A DNA stretch of 64,000 nt, from NCBI GenBank assembly GCA_900100325.1, contig LT629697.1, positions 620,001 to 684,000 on the forward strand, written 5' to 3'. The position numbers and the translations under genes were made by a program. The stretch's first letter is position 1, and the number at the start of each line of letters is the position of its first letter. Below are positions 26,286 to 33,006 of the stretch, in pieces. Source of the stretch: Frankineae bacterium MT45 (GTDB lineage: Bacteria > Actinomycetota > Actinomycetes > Mycobacteriales > Jatrophihabitantaceae). The notes below the pieces were generated by a model. That model saw only the letters and a program-made list of their open reading frames with translations, searched no databases and was not told where the DNA came from.

Positions 26286-26532
26286 TCGGTACTCGCAAGC
26301 GCAGCCGCTTGCTGAGGTTCGCCGTCTAGCTGGACGCCTGGCGGCGTCCTGTTGCCTTCTGTTCGGCTTAGTCGCCAAATCAACAGCCCTCGACGATCTC
26401 TCGAGGACGATGCCGATCTGCTCCCTCGGATCCGTCGCCTGATGGGGATTCGGCAACGAAATCCGTAGTTGGCGAGCGGCGGGATGCGGCCTGAATTCCG
26501 TTCTCGACGGCTACCGTTTACGAAATTGGCCT

Positions 26533-26705
26533 AAAAATAAATGTAGGCCTCACGCGGACGGGGGTTCCGAGTGAGGCCTACTGCAAGTGAGAATTGAGTC
26601 TCTGCGGTCGGGGGTCCGCAGCGGCTCTTATACCTCCGACAGTTTCGGCTTATTTAGCCGCAAGGCTGGGGTTCCAGCGGCTACGTAGTCCGGCTTTTCC
26701 GGGGG
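26533..26705 (-). ncRNA. Candidate small RNA with three C-rich-loop hairpins and intrinsic terminator
   Basis: Read on the minus strand, three hairpins follow each other. Hairpin A is TAGCCGC/GCGGCTA (26683-26655) with loop containing GGAACCCCAG. Hairpin B is CTGCGG/CCGCAG (26621-26602) with loop ACCCCCGA and a flanking GAGCC/GACTC extension. Hairpin C is an 11-bp perfect stem GTAGGCCTCAC/GTGAGGCCTAC (26581-26543) whose loop holds GGAACCCCCG. Hairpin C is followed by ATTTATTTTT, making it a Rho-independent terminator. C-rich loops recall actinobacterial 6C RNAs, which pair with G-rich ribosome-binding sites, but here the C runs are 4-5 long and the gene context differs. A DosR-like box lies about 35 bp upstream of the inferred start. 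Confidence 0.55.
26543..26581 (-). terminator. Intrinsic terminator, minus strand
   Basis: An 11-bp perfect stem (26571-26581 with 26543-26553) followed on the minus strand by ATTTATTTTT (26542-26533). This is unusually canonical for so GC-rich a genome. No minus-strand gene ends here, so it implies an unannotated minus-strand transcript. Confidence 0.7.
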
Positions 26706-26733
26706 CTTTCTCTCTTACATCTCAAATCATGGA

Positions 26734-26747
26734 GGGACCAAAGTCCT
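26734..26747 (-). promoter_or_regulatory. DosR/DevR-like box
   Basis: On the minus strand AGGACTTTGGTCCC matches the core DosR consensus GGGACTTTAGTCCC at 12 of 14 positions. A TTGACG sits just upstream and TAAGAG/CATGAT-like -10 elements downstream, so it overlaps the probable promoter of the candidate small RNA. A DevR homologue is encoded 8 kb away. Confidence 0.5.
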
Positions 26748-26831
26748 TCGTCAAGGCAGAATGGCACTCTTTTTCAATCTGTTTGGCATCTACTCGCGGG
26801 TAACTCCTATGGGTTAGCAAGGAGAGTTGAA

Positions 26832-27200
26832 ATGTCACTCTCCGTGAGCAAATGGTCGACTCAGGCGGGTTGGTCGCCCCGAGTCGCCGGTATCGGTGTG
26901 AGTGTCATGTTCGGGTTTGGGGCTTCTGGGACCTTGGGACCGCGTCCCTCGCTCCGTCTGGGATCGGATCCCGATCGCCTCGCAGGGCCCCAGTCCGCGG
27001 GGATTCAGGACGCCGGCAGATGCTTCTTGGGCGCACGGCAGCGCAATTCAGCGGCACAACTGCCGATCCACATTCGATATCCGCTGCGGCGACCTTGTGA
27101 CGGTGGCCATAGTCGCAAATTGAGCGTCTTACCAGATCGATTGGCTCGGCCAATTCGGCGGCCGAGAAAGTTAGACGCTATTGCGCCAGGTGTCAGGTAG
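26832..27200 (+). CDS. Doubtful small ORF with strong ribosome-binding site
   Basis: A 122-codon open frame beginning 5 nt after AAGGAGAG, a very good Shine-Dalgarno. The first 30 residues (KWSTQAGWSPRVAGIGVSVM) look like a basic then hydrophobic start. After about 26925 the codon bias becomes poor in this frame and better in the +1 frame, which stays open to 27123, so this may be a frameshifted or decayed gene. It overlaps the end of the HtrA gene by 8 bp in convergent orientation. No similarity recognised. Confidence 0.3.
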   Translation: MSLSVSKWSTQAGWSPRVAGIGVSVMFGFGASGTLGPRPSLRLGSDPDRLAGPQSAGIQDAGRCFLGARQRNSAAQLPIHIRYPLRRPCDGGHSRKLSVLPDRLARPIRRPRKLDAIAPGVR

Positions 27201-28692
27201 TCGCGGTTCCGAGGGTGACCTTGGCCTTCTGCGGTGCGCCACCGCTACGGGTGTAGGTCAGCACGACGGTGTCACCCGGGGCGTGCGAGCGGATCGCCGC
27301 GATGAGACTGTCGGCATCCTGCACACGCTGGGAGTCCACCGCTGTCACCACATCCCCTGACTTCAGGCCGGCTGCGGCCGCCGGGCCGTTGGCGGTGACG
27401 TCCTGGATGGTGGCGCCGACGACGGCGGGAGTGCTGGAGCTCTGGCCGGATGAACCGTTGGCCGAGCTCTGCACCGTCACACCGATGACCGCGTGTGTGG
27501 CCTTCCCGGACGTGATGAGTTCGCTGGCGATCCGGCTCGCCTCGTCAGAGGGGATGGCGAAGCCGATACCGATGCTTCCGGACTCGGTGGTCTGCCCGGG
27601 GATGGAGAGCCCGCCGGAGTTGGCGGTGGCGATCGCCGCGTTGATTCCGATGACGTTGCCGTTGAGGTCGACCAGCGGGCCACCCGAGTTTCCGGGGTTG
27701 ATCGCCGCGTCGGTCTGGATGGCCTCGAAGACGGCCTGGTCGTTGTCGCCGGAGCGAACCGGCCGCGCCGTGTTGCTAACGATGCCGGAGGTGACGGTGT
27801 CGGAGAGGCCGAGCGGCGCCCCGACGGCGACCACGCTCTGGCCGACCTGCACAGCCGCGGACTTGGCGAAGGTGGCCGAGGTGAGGTTCTTCAGCCCGCT
27901 CACCTTGACGACGGCCAGGTCGTCGGCGGCGTCGACTCCGACGATGCTGGCCGACCCCGTCTGCCCGTCCGTGGTGACGACTGAGATGGAGCCACCGTTA
28001 CCGGCGACGGAGACGACGTGGTCGTTGGTCAGGATGTAGCCGTCGCTGCGGAGGATAACGCCCGAGCCGGTGCCCGACTCCTGGCTGCCGGTGACGTTGA
28101 TGGTGACCACGCTGGGCTGGATCTTGGCCGCAGCCGCCGTCACCGTGCCGTCGATCTTCGCGGTGTTCTGACCGGTGGCCGTACTCACGCGCAGGCCGGC
28201 CGAGGAGCTGTTGTTCGAGTTGTGGTCGACCAGCGCGACGGTCGCGGCCCCGACACCACCGCCGACGATCGCGGCCGTCACGGCGGCGACCAGTACGGTG
28301 CGACCGGTCCGGCTCGGCTTCGGCTGGGGCTGCTCGACGACGGGCGCGGCAAACGGGGCAGCGCCCGTCGGGTACTCGCCGGGCGTCTGCTGGTAGCTCG
28401 GCTGAGGTGCGGAGTATCCGGGGTACGGGGCGTCGGAGTAGGGGGTCTCCGAGTAGGGCGTCTGGGGGTACGGCGTGTCTGAGTAGGAGTGGTGCTGAGC
28501 CGTCCACGGAGCGGGGGCGGCATAGGGCGCGTCGGCGGAGTACGGGCCGGTGGAGTACGTGGCCGGGGGGTTGTATGGGTCGCTGTAGCCGGCGGTGGAT
28601 GAGGTGTCGGCACCATGCTCAGTCTGCGGAGCCGCGCCAGTGGCCGGCGTCTGGTCTTCGCTGGGCATGCCGCTACTCATGTCATCGCTCAT
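27193..28692 (-). CDS. HtrA/DegP-type membrane-anchored serine protease
   Basis: A 499-residue S1C protease. The N-terminal cytoplasmic part (1-125) is a disordered Tyr/Pro/Ser-rich tail with repeats such as YSDTPYPQTPYSETPYSDAP. One helix (about 132-155) anchors the protein. The outside trypsin-like domain has the catalytic His in ILTNDHVVS, Asp in AADDLAVVKV and Ser in INPGNSGGPLVD. A PDZ domain (about 400-495) with PAAAAGLKSGDVVTAVDSQ ends the protein. It degrades or chaperones misfolded envelope proteins. ATG 28692 preferred; GTG 28698 possible. It resembles mycobacterial PepD/HtrA. No partner sigma or sensor gene adjoins it. Confidence 0.93.
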   Translation of the reverse strand: MSDDMSSGMPSEDQTPATGAAPQTEHGADTSSTAGYSDPYNPPATYSTGPYSADAPYAAPAPWTAQHHSYSDTPYPQTPYSETPYSDAPYPGYSAPQPSYQQTPGEYPTGAAPFAAPVVEQPQPKPSRTGRTVLVAAVTAAIVGGGVGAATVALVDHNSNNSSSAGLRVSTATGQNTAKIDGTVTAAAAKIQPSVVTINVTGSQESGTGSGVILRSDGYILTNDHVVSVAGNGGSISVVTTDGQTGSASIVGVDAADDLAVVKVSGLKNLTSATFAKSAAVQVGQSVVAVGAPLGLSDTVTSGIVSNTARPVRSGDNDQAVFEAIQTDAAINPGNSGGPLVDLNGNVIGINAAIATANSGGLSIPGQTTESGSIGIGFAIPSDEASRIASELITSGKATHAVIGVTVQSSANGSSGQSSSTPAVVGATIQDVTANGPAAAAGLKSGDVVTAVDSQRVQDADSLIAAIRSHAPGDTVVLTYTRSGGAPQKAKVTLGTATT

Positions 28693-28784
28693 GCCCACCA
28701 GGATCGTCCGTGAAACTGTGTGCGGTCTGTGTTCAGACTATGCGGTGTATACGACGGGCAGCGACGGCGCTGTTACCTAGCGAG

Positions 28785-29081
28785 CTAGCCGCCGCTGGCC
28801 TGCTCCTCGCCCTCCAGTGACCAGCCGCCCCCATGGGCCCGGCTGACCAGATCGTTCAGCACCGGCGACAGGACCTGCGGGAACCCCGCGAGCTGGATGG
28901 CGATGCTGAATCGATCGCTGGTAACCCCGTCCTCCGGTTTCTGAGGGTCGAGCACCATCCGTTCGCTCAGGGTCAGCACCTGGAACGCGATTCCGCGCGC
29001 GGTGAGCCACGCGCTGGCCTGCTGTACCTCGATCTCATCGACGGTCTGCAGAAAAACCTGGCCCGTGATCCACCCAGTCAT
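28785..29081 (-). CDS. Hypothetical protein
   Basis: A 98-residue soluble protein with a strand-helix pattern: GWITGQVFLQTVDEIEVQQA, an 'ARGIAFQVLTLSERMV' strand and an amphipathic C-terminal half (QVLSPVLNDLVSRAHG). It could be a small ferredoxin-fold regulator, but this is a guess. GAAGG lies 8 nt before the ATG at 29081, which is preferred to the ATG two codons upstream. It is upstream of and co-directional with htrA (92-bp gap). Unknown function. Confidence 0.65.
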   Translation of the reverse strand: MTGWITGQVFLQTVDEIEVQQASAWLTARGIAFQVLTLSERMVLDPQKPEDGVTSDRFSIAIQLAGFPQVLSPVLNDLVSRAHGGGWSLEGEEQASGG

Positions 29082-29154
29082 GTCCATACCTTCATTCTTC
29101 CCTAACTGAGCGCGGCGTGCGGGCGGCCCGTCAGGTCGTCACCCGGTGAGGTCA

Positions 29155-29244
29155 GTCGGGTCGGTTAGCCAGGTCGGTCGGCTAGGTCGGCTAGGTCGGT
29201 CGGCCAGGACGGTCGGCTACGTCGGTCGGCTAGGTAGGTCGGCC
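29155..29244. repeat. Degenerate GGTCGG(CTA) tandem repeat
   Basis: About 90 bp made of variants of GGTCGGCTA and GGTCGGTC repeated roughly ten times, lying 27 bp before the thioesterase start. It resembles a short-sequence repeat expanded by slippage and is likely variable in copy number between strains. Confidence 0.75.
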
Positions 29245-29270
29245 ACGGGCCGCGAAGTAAGGTCTGCCTC

Positions 29271-30059
29271 GTGAACGAATTCGCGACCGATACTGCGGTC
29301 AACCTGCTCGAGCCGGGGCGTTACGGTGCCACCATCACCGACCGGTGGTGCCTGCCGATGGGCAATGTCAATGGCGGTTACCTGCTCGGGGTCGCCAACC
29401 GGGCCCTGGAAGCGGCGCTCCCCTTCAGCGACCCGGTCGCCACCAGCGCCACCTATCTGCGCCAGGCCCGCCCCGGTCCGGCCGAGGTGCACGTCGAGGT
29501 GGTGCGGAGTGGACGCCGCCTCGCGGTCGGCGAAGCACGGGTGATCACCGGCGGCAAGGAGGTGCTGCGCGTGGTCGCGACCTTCGCCGATCTGACGGCC
29601 GGCGCCGAGGCCCGGTCGGTGCAGCAGTTGGATGCGCCCCGACTCCCGCCACCGATGGAGTGCGAGCGCCTGCACACCGACAAGGTCCCTACCCTGACCC
29701 TCGCGCAGCGCCTGGAGTTCCGGTACCCGGCCCTGCCGGGATGGGTTGGGGGAGCGCCGACCAACGACGCGAGCCACGAGTTCTGGATGCGCTTCGCCGA
29801 CGGCAGTGACGCCGACACCATCGCGCTACCGACCCTGGTCGACGCGGCCACTCCACCGGCCTTCGAGATCGGTGTCTGGCAGTCCACCACCGTCGAGCTG
29901 ACGACCTACGTCCGGGCCATTCCGGCCGCGGGCTGGCTCTCGGCGCGGGCCAGCACGAGGTACCTGGCCGGAGGTTTTCACGAGGAAGACTTCGAGATAT
30001 GGGACAGTGAGGGCATATTGGTAGCGCAGTCCCGTCAATTGATGCTTGACCTGGGCTGA
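29271..30059 (+). CDS. Acyl-CoA thioesterase, double hot-dog (TesB-like)
   Basis: A 262-residue protein with two hot-dog halves. The first has WCLPMGNVNGGYLLGVANRA (the N-x-N-G-G-Y block at the start of the central helix) and SATYLRQARPGPAEVHVEVV; the second has TIALPTLVDAATPPAFEIG and the final strands DFEIWDSEGILVAQSRQL, which end as most TesB-like enzymes do. It hydrolyses acyl-CoA to free acid and CoA; chain length is not predictable. GTG start. The repeat tract just upstream may affect its expression. Confidence 0.87.
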   Translation: MNEFATDTAVNLLEPGRYGATITDRWCLPMGNVNGGYLLGVANRALEAALPFSDPVATSATYLRQARPGPAEVHVEVVRSGRRLAVGEARVITGGKEVLRVVATFADLTAGAEARSVQQLDAPRLPPPMECERLHTDKVPTLTLAQRLEFRYPALPGWVGGAPTNDASHEFWMRFADGSDADTIALPTLVDAATPPAFEIGVWQSTTVELTTYVRAIPAAGWLSARASTRYLAGGFHEEDFEIWDSEGILVAQSRQLMLDLG

Positions 30060-30128
30060 CTGGCGGTTGAGCCGGGGCCGTCCAGCGAAGTCTTAGCCCG
30101 TACCGGGAGCGCGTCGCTAGGGTGAGGT

Positions 30129-30743
30129 ATGAACGTTCTACTGATCGGTCCGCCCGGATCGGGCAAGGGGACTCAGGGAGAGCGTCTTTCGCAGCGCCTG
30201 GGCGTCGAACACCTGGCCGCCGGTGACATTCTGCGGGCTGAGGTGGCCGCCGGCACCGAACTCGGCCAGCGCGCCGCAGAGTATCTGCAGCGCGGTGCCC
30301 TGGTCCCCGACTCCATGGTCGTCGACCTGATGCTTCCAGTGACGATCGCCGCCGCCCATCGGGGCGGGTACCTGCTGGACGGCTTCCCCCGCTCGGTCGA
30401 TCAGGCCATCGAGGCGAGGCGGCTGGCCGAGGAGTCTGACGCGGCGGCGGATGTCGTCGTCTACCTCGACGCGCCCACCGACGTGCTCATCGAGCGACTG
30501 CTCCGGCGGGCCGAGATCCAGGGGCGCTCCGATGACACCCTTGAGGTGATCGAAAAGCGACTACACGTCTTCGAGATGCAGACCCTGCCGCTCATCGCCT
30601 ACTACGAGCAGCGCGGTCTACTGATCCGCTTCGACGCCCAGGCCAGCCCTGAGGTGATCACGGACGAGATAGCTGCGGCGATTGACGGGGTGCTCCGCGC
30701 CGCCGCCGAGCGGAGGGCCACTCAGGCGAACAAAAGTCGATAG
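30129..30743 (+). CDS. Adenylate kinase, short type, second copy outside the ribosomal operon
   Basis: A 204-residue nucleoside monophosphate kinase. P-loop GPPGSGKGTQ, AMP site AAGDILRAEVAAGTELG, GGYLLDGFPRSVDQA and the lid region LRRAEIQGRSDDTLEVIEKR are all present. There is no zinc-finger lid insert, so it is the short form. The main bacterial adk normally sits next to secY; this solitary copy, 75 bp before a DosR-like box and upstream of a DevS-DevR-like cluster, looks like a paralogue perhaps used in energy stress. The last codons overlap the 5' arm of the hairpin at 30732-30756. Confidence 0.88.
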   Translation: MNVLLIGPPGSGKGTQGERLSQRLGVEHLAAGDILRAEVAAGTELGQRAAEYLQRGALVPDSMVVDLMLPVTIAAAHRGGYLLDGFPRSVDQAIEARRLAEESDAAADVVVYLDAPTDVLIERLLRRAEIQGRSDDTLEVIEKRLHVFEMQTLPLIAYYEQRGLLIRFDAQASPEVITDEIAAAIDGVLRAAAERRATQANKSR

Positions 30744-30795
30744 TGTCCCGACTTTTCGTTAATAGACCGTTGCCGACGCAACAATACGACTTTTG
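30731..30795 (+). promoter_or_regulatory. Two mutually exclusive hairpins after the adenylate kinase gene
   Basis: CAAAAGTCG (30731-30739) can pair with CGACTTTT (30749-30756, 8 bp, 9-nt loop) or with CGACTTTTG (30787-30795, 9 bp, 47-nt loop). The short form ends in a T-run and would be a terminator; the long form would prevent it. Whether the switch is real is unknown. Confidence 0.45.
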
Positions 30796-30818
30796 TCCGT
30801 TTCGACGGCACGAATTCT

Positions 30819-30832
30819 GGGACCTTAGTCCC
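30819..30832 (+). promoter_or_regulatory. DosR/DevR box
   Basis: GGGACCTTAGTCCC differs from the DosR core GGGACTTTAGTCCC at one position and is a perfect GGGAC/GTCCC inverted repeat. It lies between adk and the kinase-kinase-DevR operon, whose regulator keeps all DosR DNA-contact residues. It would drive the non-coding stretch that follows, or the kinase operon 345 bp downstream. Confidence 0.7.
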
Positions 30833-31176
30833 TGCCCAATCGGCAAGATGTGAGGCAAAATTAGCAGCACGGTTGGCGCCGATGGCGTTCAAGTGCGGTC
30901 CTCGGACCGTCGCAGTCGGGGGACTGCGTTGAGCAAAGTTGTGCAGCCGACCTGGGATCATGTCGGTGGCTGGGGGCTGGCGCATGGTCAAGGGGTACAG
31001 AGGCGAGAAATTGCTTCTCTGGAGCCGGTGCGCCGCGTGCGGCGCACCGGCTAAAACTCGTTCAGTCCAGGATGTATCCGCGGCGCATCGCCATCCGCTG
31101 AGCGCGAGTTTTCGCGGCATTCGCTGACATATCGGGCAGCCTGACCAGGTGCCCGCACCGCTCATGCTGCCCGGGG
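30833..31176 (+). other. 344-bp untranslated stretch downstream of the DosR box
   Basis: No gene seen. It contains a CGGTCC/GGACCG palindrome (30896-30909), the hairpin CGCAGTC/GACTGCG with a GGGG loop (30911-30928), and the very strong hairpin at 31023-31052. The hairpin-rich part between box and terminator-like stem, about 150-180 nt, could be a DosR-controlled small RNA (compare DrrS of M. tuberculosis); otherwise it is a long leader of the kinase operon. Confidence 0.4.
31023..31052 (+). terminator. Strong terminator-like hairpin
   Basis: AGCCGGTGCGCCGC (31023-31036) pairs perfectly with GCGGCGCACCGGCT (31039-31052) across a 2-nt gap. There is no U-tract on either strand. If it terminates transcription, it separates the DosR-box transcript from the kinase operon. 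Confidence 0.6.
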
Positions 31177-33006
31177 GTGGCTCCCGAAGCGGATCTGACT
31201 CATTATGAGCGAACTATGGTTTCGGTCACTGCAGCTACGGAGGTGCCGCTGGCCTGGCGAGAGTTGGATCGGCAACTCACCTCGTTGCGCGCTCTCGGCG
31301 AGGACGTCGTCTCCTCCGGCGAACGGCTGCAGGATCTCCTGCGAGTCACCCAGCACGTCATCGGCGATCTGCGCCTGCCGGTAGTGCTGCGCCGAGTCGT
31401 CGAAGTGGCCTGCCAACTGACCCACGCCGACGTCGGCGTGCTGACCCTCCTCGGCCCGGGTGACCGGATTCGTGACTTCGTCCTCACCGGGATCTCAGCG
31501 GTCGAGGACGCCCAGGAACTCGTCCGCAGCGTTCACGCCGACGGGCTCCTCTGCCCGCCCAGCGAGGAGAGCCTGCGCATGCCGCTCTCGGACTTCGGTC
31601 ACCGGCCGGCGACCGTGGCCGGTCCCGATGCGGCCGCCGACGGCGTTGGCGCGCTCGGTGTCTCCATCCGGGTCCGGGGCGAGAACTTCGCGAACGTCTA
31701 CGTGCTGGCCCCTGAAGGCGGGGGCTTCTTCCGTCACGACGAGGAGCTGCTCACCGCACTCGCCGAGACCGCTGGCGTGGCCATCGACAATGCCCGACTC
31801 TTCGAGGAGTCTCGCGCCCGCCAGCAGTGGCTGCAGGCCTCGGCCGAGATCACCTCCGAACTACTGCGCGACGACCGCGCCGAACCGCTGGAGCTCATCG
31901 TCCAGCGCACCCTGGAGGTGGCCGACGCGGCCGCGGTCATGGTGATGCTCCCCGATGACAAGGGTGTCCGCCTCGAAGGTGCCATCGGCGTCGACCGGGA
32001 GGGGCGCCGCCTCACCGACCCTGGTGTGCCGATCATCGGCTCCACCCACGGCCTGGTGATGCTGCACGCCCGCCCCATCCGCATCACCGAACCGAATCAG
32101 CTGCTGCATCGGGCCAATGCCGAGTCGGTCCTCGACCGGTACGGCGGCCAGATCATGATGCTGCCGCTGGTCGACGCCCGTGGTGCGCGCGGGGTGCTCA
32201 CCATCTGTCGGCTGACCGGTGAGAGCCCCTTCACCGACGCCGATCTGCAGATGGCGACGAGCTTCGCCAGCCACGCGGCGCTCTCGTTGGAGTTGAGCGA
32301 CGCCCGCAAGGACCTGGAGCGCGTGGTGCTCCTCGAGGACCGGGACCGGATCGCCCGTGACCTGCACGACCACGTCATCGCCCGGCTCTTCGCCACTGGG
32401 CTGGTGCTGGAGCGGATCGCGGCCGACGTCGGACCGGGCGATGCCGCCAGCCGGCTGCTGGCCCGAGTCGGCGACATCGACGACACCATCCGCGAGATCC
32501 GTTCGAGCATCTTCCAGCTCCGGGGCGGGGGGTTCGAGGCGTCCAGCTCGGCCGACGGGACGGTGATCCCCAATCTGCTGGCCATCGCCGCCGAGGCCGA
32601 GGAGGCGCTCGGCTTTGCCCCGACCCTGCGCTTCCACAGCAACTCCGGGGTAATCCCGCCCGAACTCGCCGACGACCTGGCCGCGGTGCTGCGAGAGGCG
32701 CTGGCCAACGTCGTCCGCCACGCTCACGCGTCCCGGGTGGACGTCGACGTCGAGGTCGAGGCGGAGGCGGTGTCGATCTCGGTGAGCGACGACGGCGTCG
32801 GACTCTCCGGACGGGCCCGCAACAGTGGGTTGGAGAACCTCGGCCAGCGTGCCCAGCGCTGGGGCGGCGAGTTCCAGGCGACCTCCGGCGGTGCGACGAC
32901 GTCACCGGCGACCAGCGGCGACCCCGGCAGCACGTCAGGGGAAGGCGGTGGCCTGCGCGGGACGACACTGCGGTGGCGGGCCCCGCTGCGCGACGGGGTG
33001 CGATGA
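31177..33006 (+). CDS. DevS-like sensor histidine kinase (GAF-GAF-HisKA_3-HATPase)
   Basis: A 609-residue soluble kinase with the architecture of M. tuberculosis DevS/DosT: GAF-A (about 68-205), GAF-B (about 232-375), the dimerisation helix with H397 in RIARDLHDHVIARLFATGL, and an ATPase domain with N511 (REALANVVRHAH) and D538-x-G540-x-G542. In GAF-A the stretch that carries the haem-ligand His in DevS reads PATVAGPDAAADGVGALGV here, with no His at that place. An extra Gly/Ser/Thr-rich stretch (about 570-593) enlarges the ATP lid. GTG 31177 gives the longest form; ATG 31216 is also possible. Its TGA overlaps the ATG of the second kinase. Confidence 0.88.
   Translation: MAPEADLTHYERTMVSVTAATEVPLAWRELDRQLTSLRALGEDVVSSGERLQDLLRVTQHVIGDLRLPVVLRRVVEVACQLTHADVGVLTLLGPGDRIRDFVLTGISAVEDAQELVRSVHADGLLCPPSEESLRMPLSDFGHRPATVAGPDAAADGVGALGVSIRVRGENFANVYVLAPEGGGFFRHDEELLTALAETAGVAIDNARLFEESRARQQWLQASAEITSELLRDDRAEPLELIVQRTLEVADAAAVMVMLPDDKGVRLEGAIGVDREGRRLTDPGVPIIGSTHGLVMLHARPIRITEPNQLLHRANAESVLDRYGGQIMMLPLVDARGARGVLTICRLTGESPFTDADLQMATSFASHAALSLELSDARKDLERVVLLEDRDRIARDLHDHVIARLFATGLVLERIAADVGPGDAASRLLARVGDIDDTIREIRSSIFQLRGGGFEASSSADGTVIPNLLAIAAEAEEALGFAPTLRFHSNSGVIPPELADDLAAVLREALANVVRHAHASRVDVDVEVEAEAVSISVSDDGVGLSGRARNSGLENLGQRAQRWGGEFQATSGGATTSPATSGDPGSTSGEGGGLRGTTLRWRAPLRDGVR

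Larger units (their letters stand above)
26286..26831. other. 546-bp non-coding stretch, lower GC, with hairpin array
   Basis: No gene seen on either strand. The stretch is visibly richer in A/T than its neighbours and contains the candidate small RNA (26533-26705) and a DosR-like box (26734-26747), listed separately. A further small hairpin CCGG/CCGG lies near 26690-26702. The first part (26286-26520) shows nothing recognisable. Confidence 0.5.

Noticed and set aside
26543-26683. Hairpin array as a c-di-AMP (ydaO) riboswitch on the plus strand
   Set aside because: The CGGGGGTTCC loops recall part of that class, but the remaining conserved segments are missing and no cell-wall hydrolase gene follows; the minus-strand reading with a terminator fits better.
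26926-26948. GGGACC-rich stretch as a third DosR box
   Set aside because: Spacing between half-sites does not fit the 14-bp palindrome and the match is poor.
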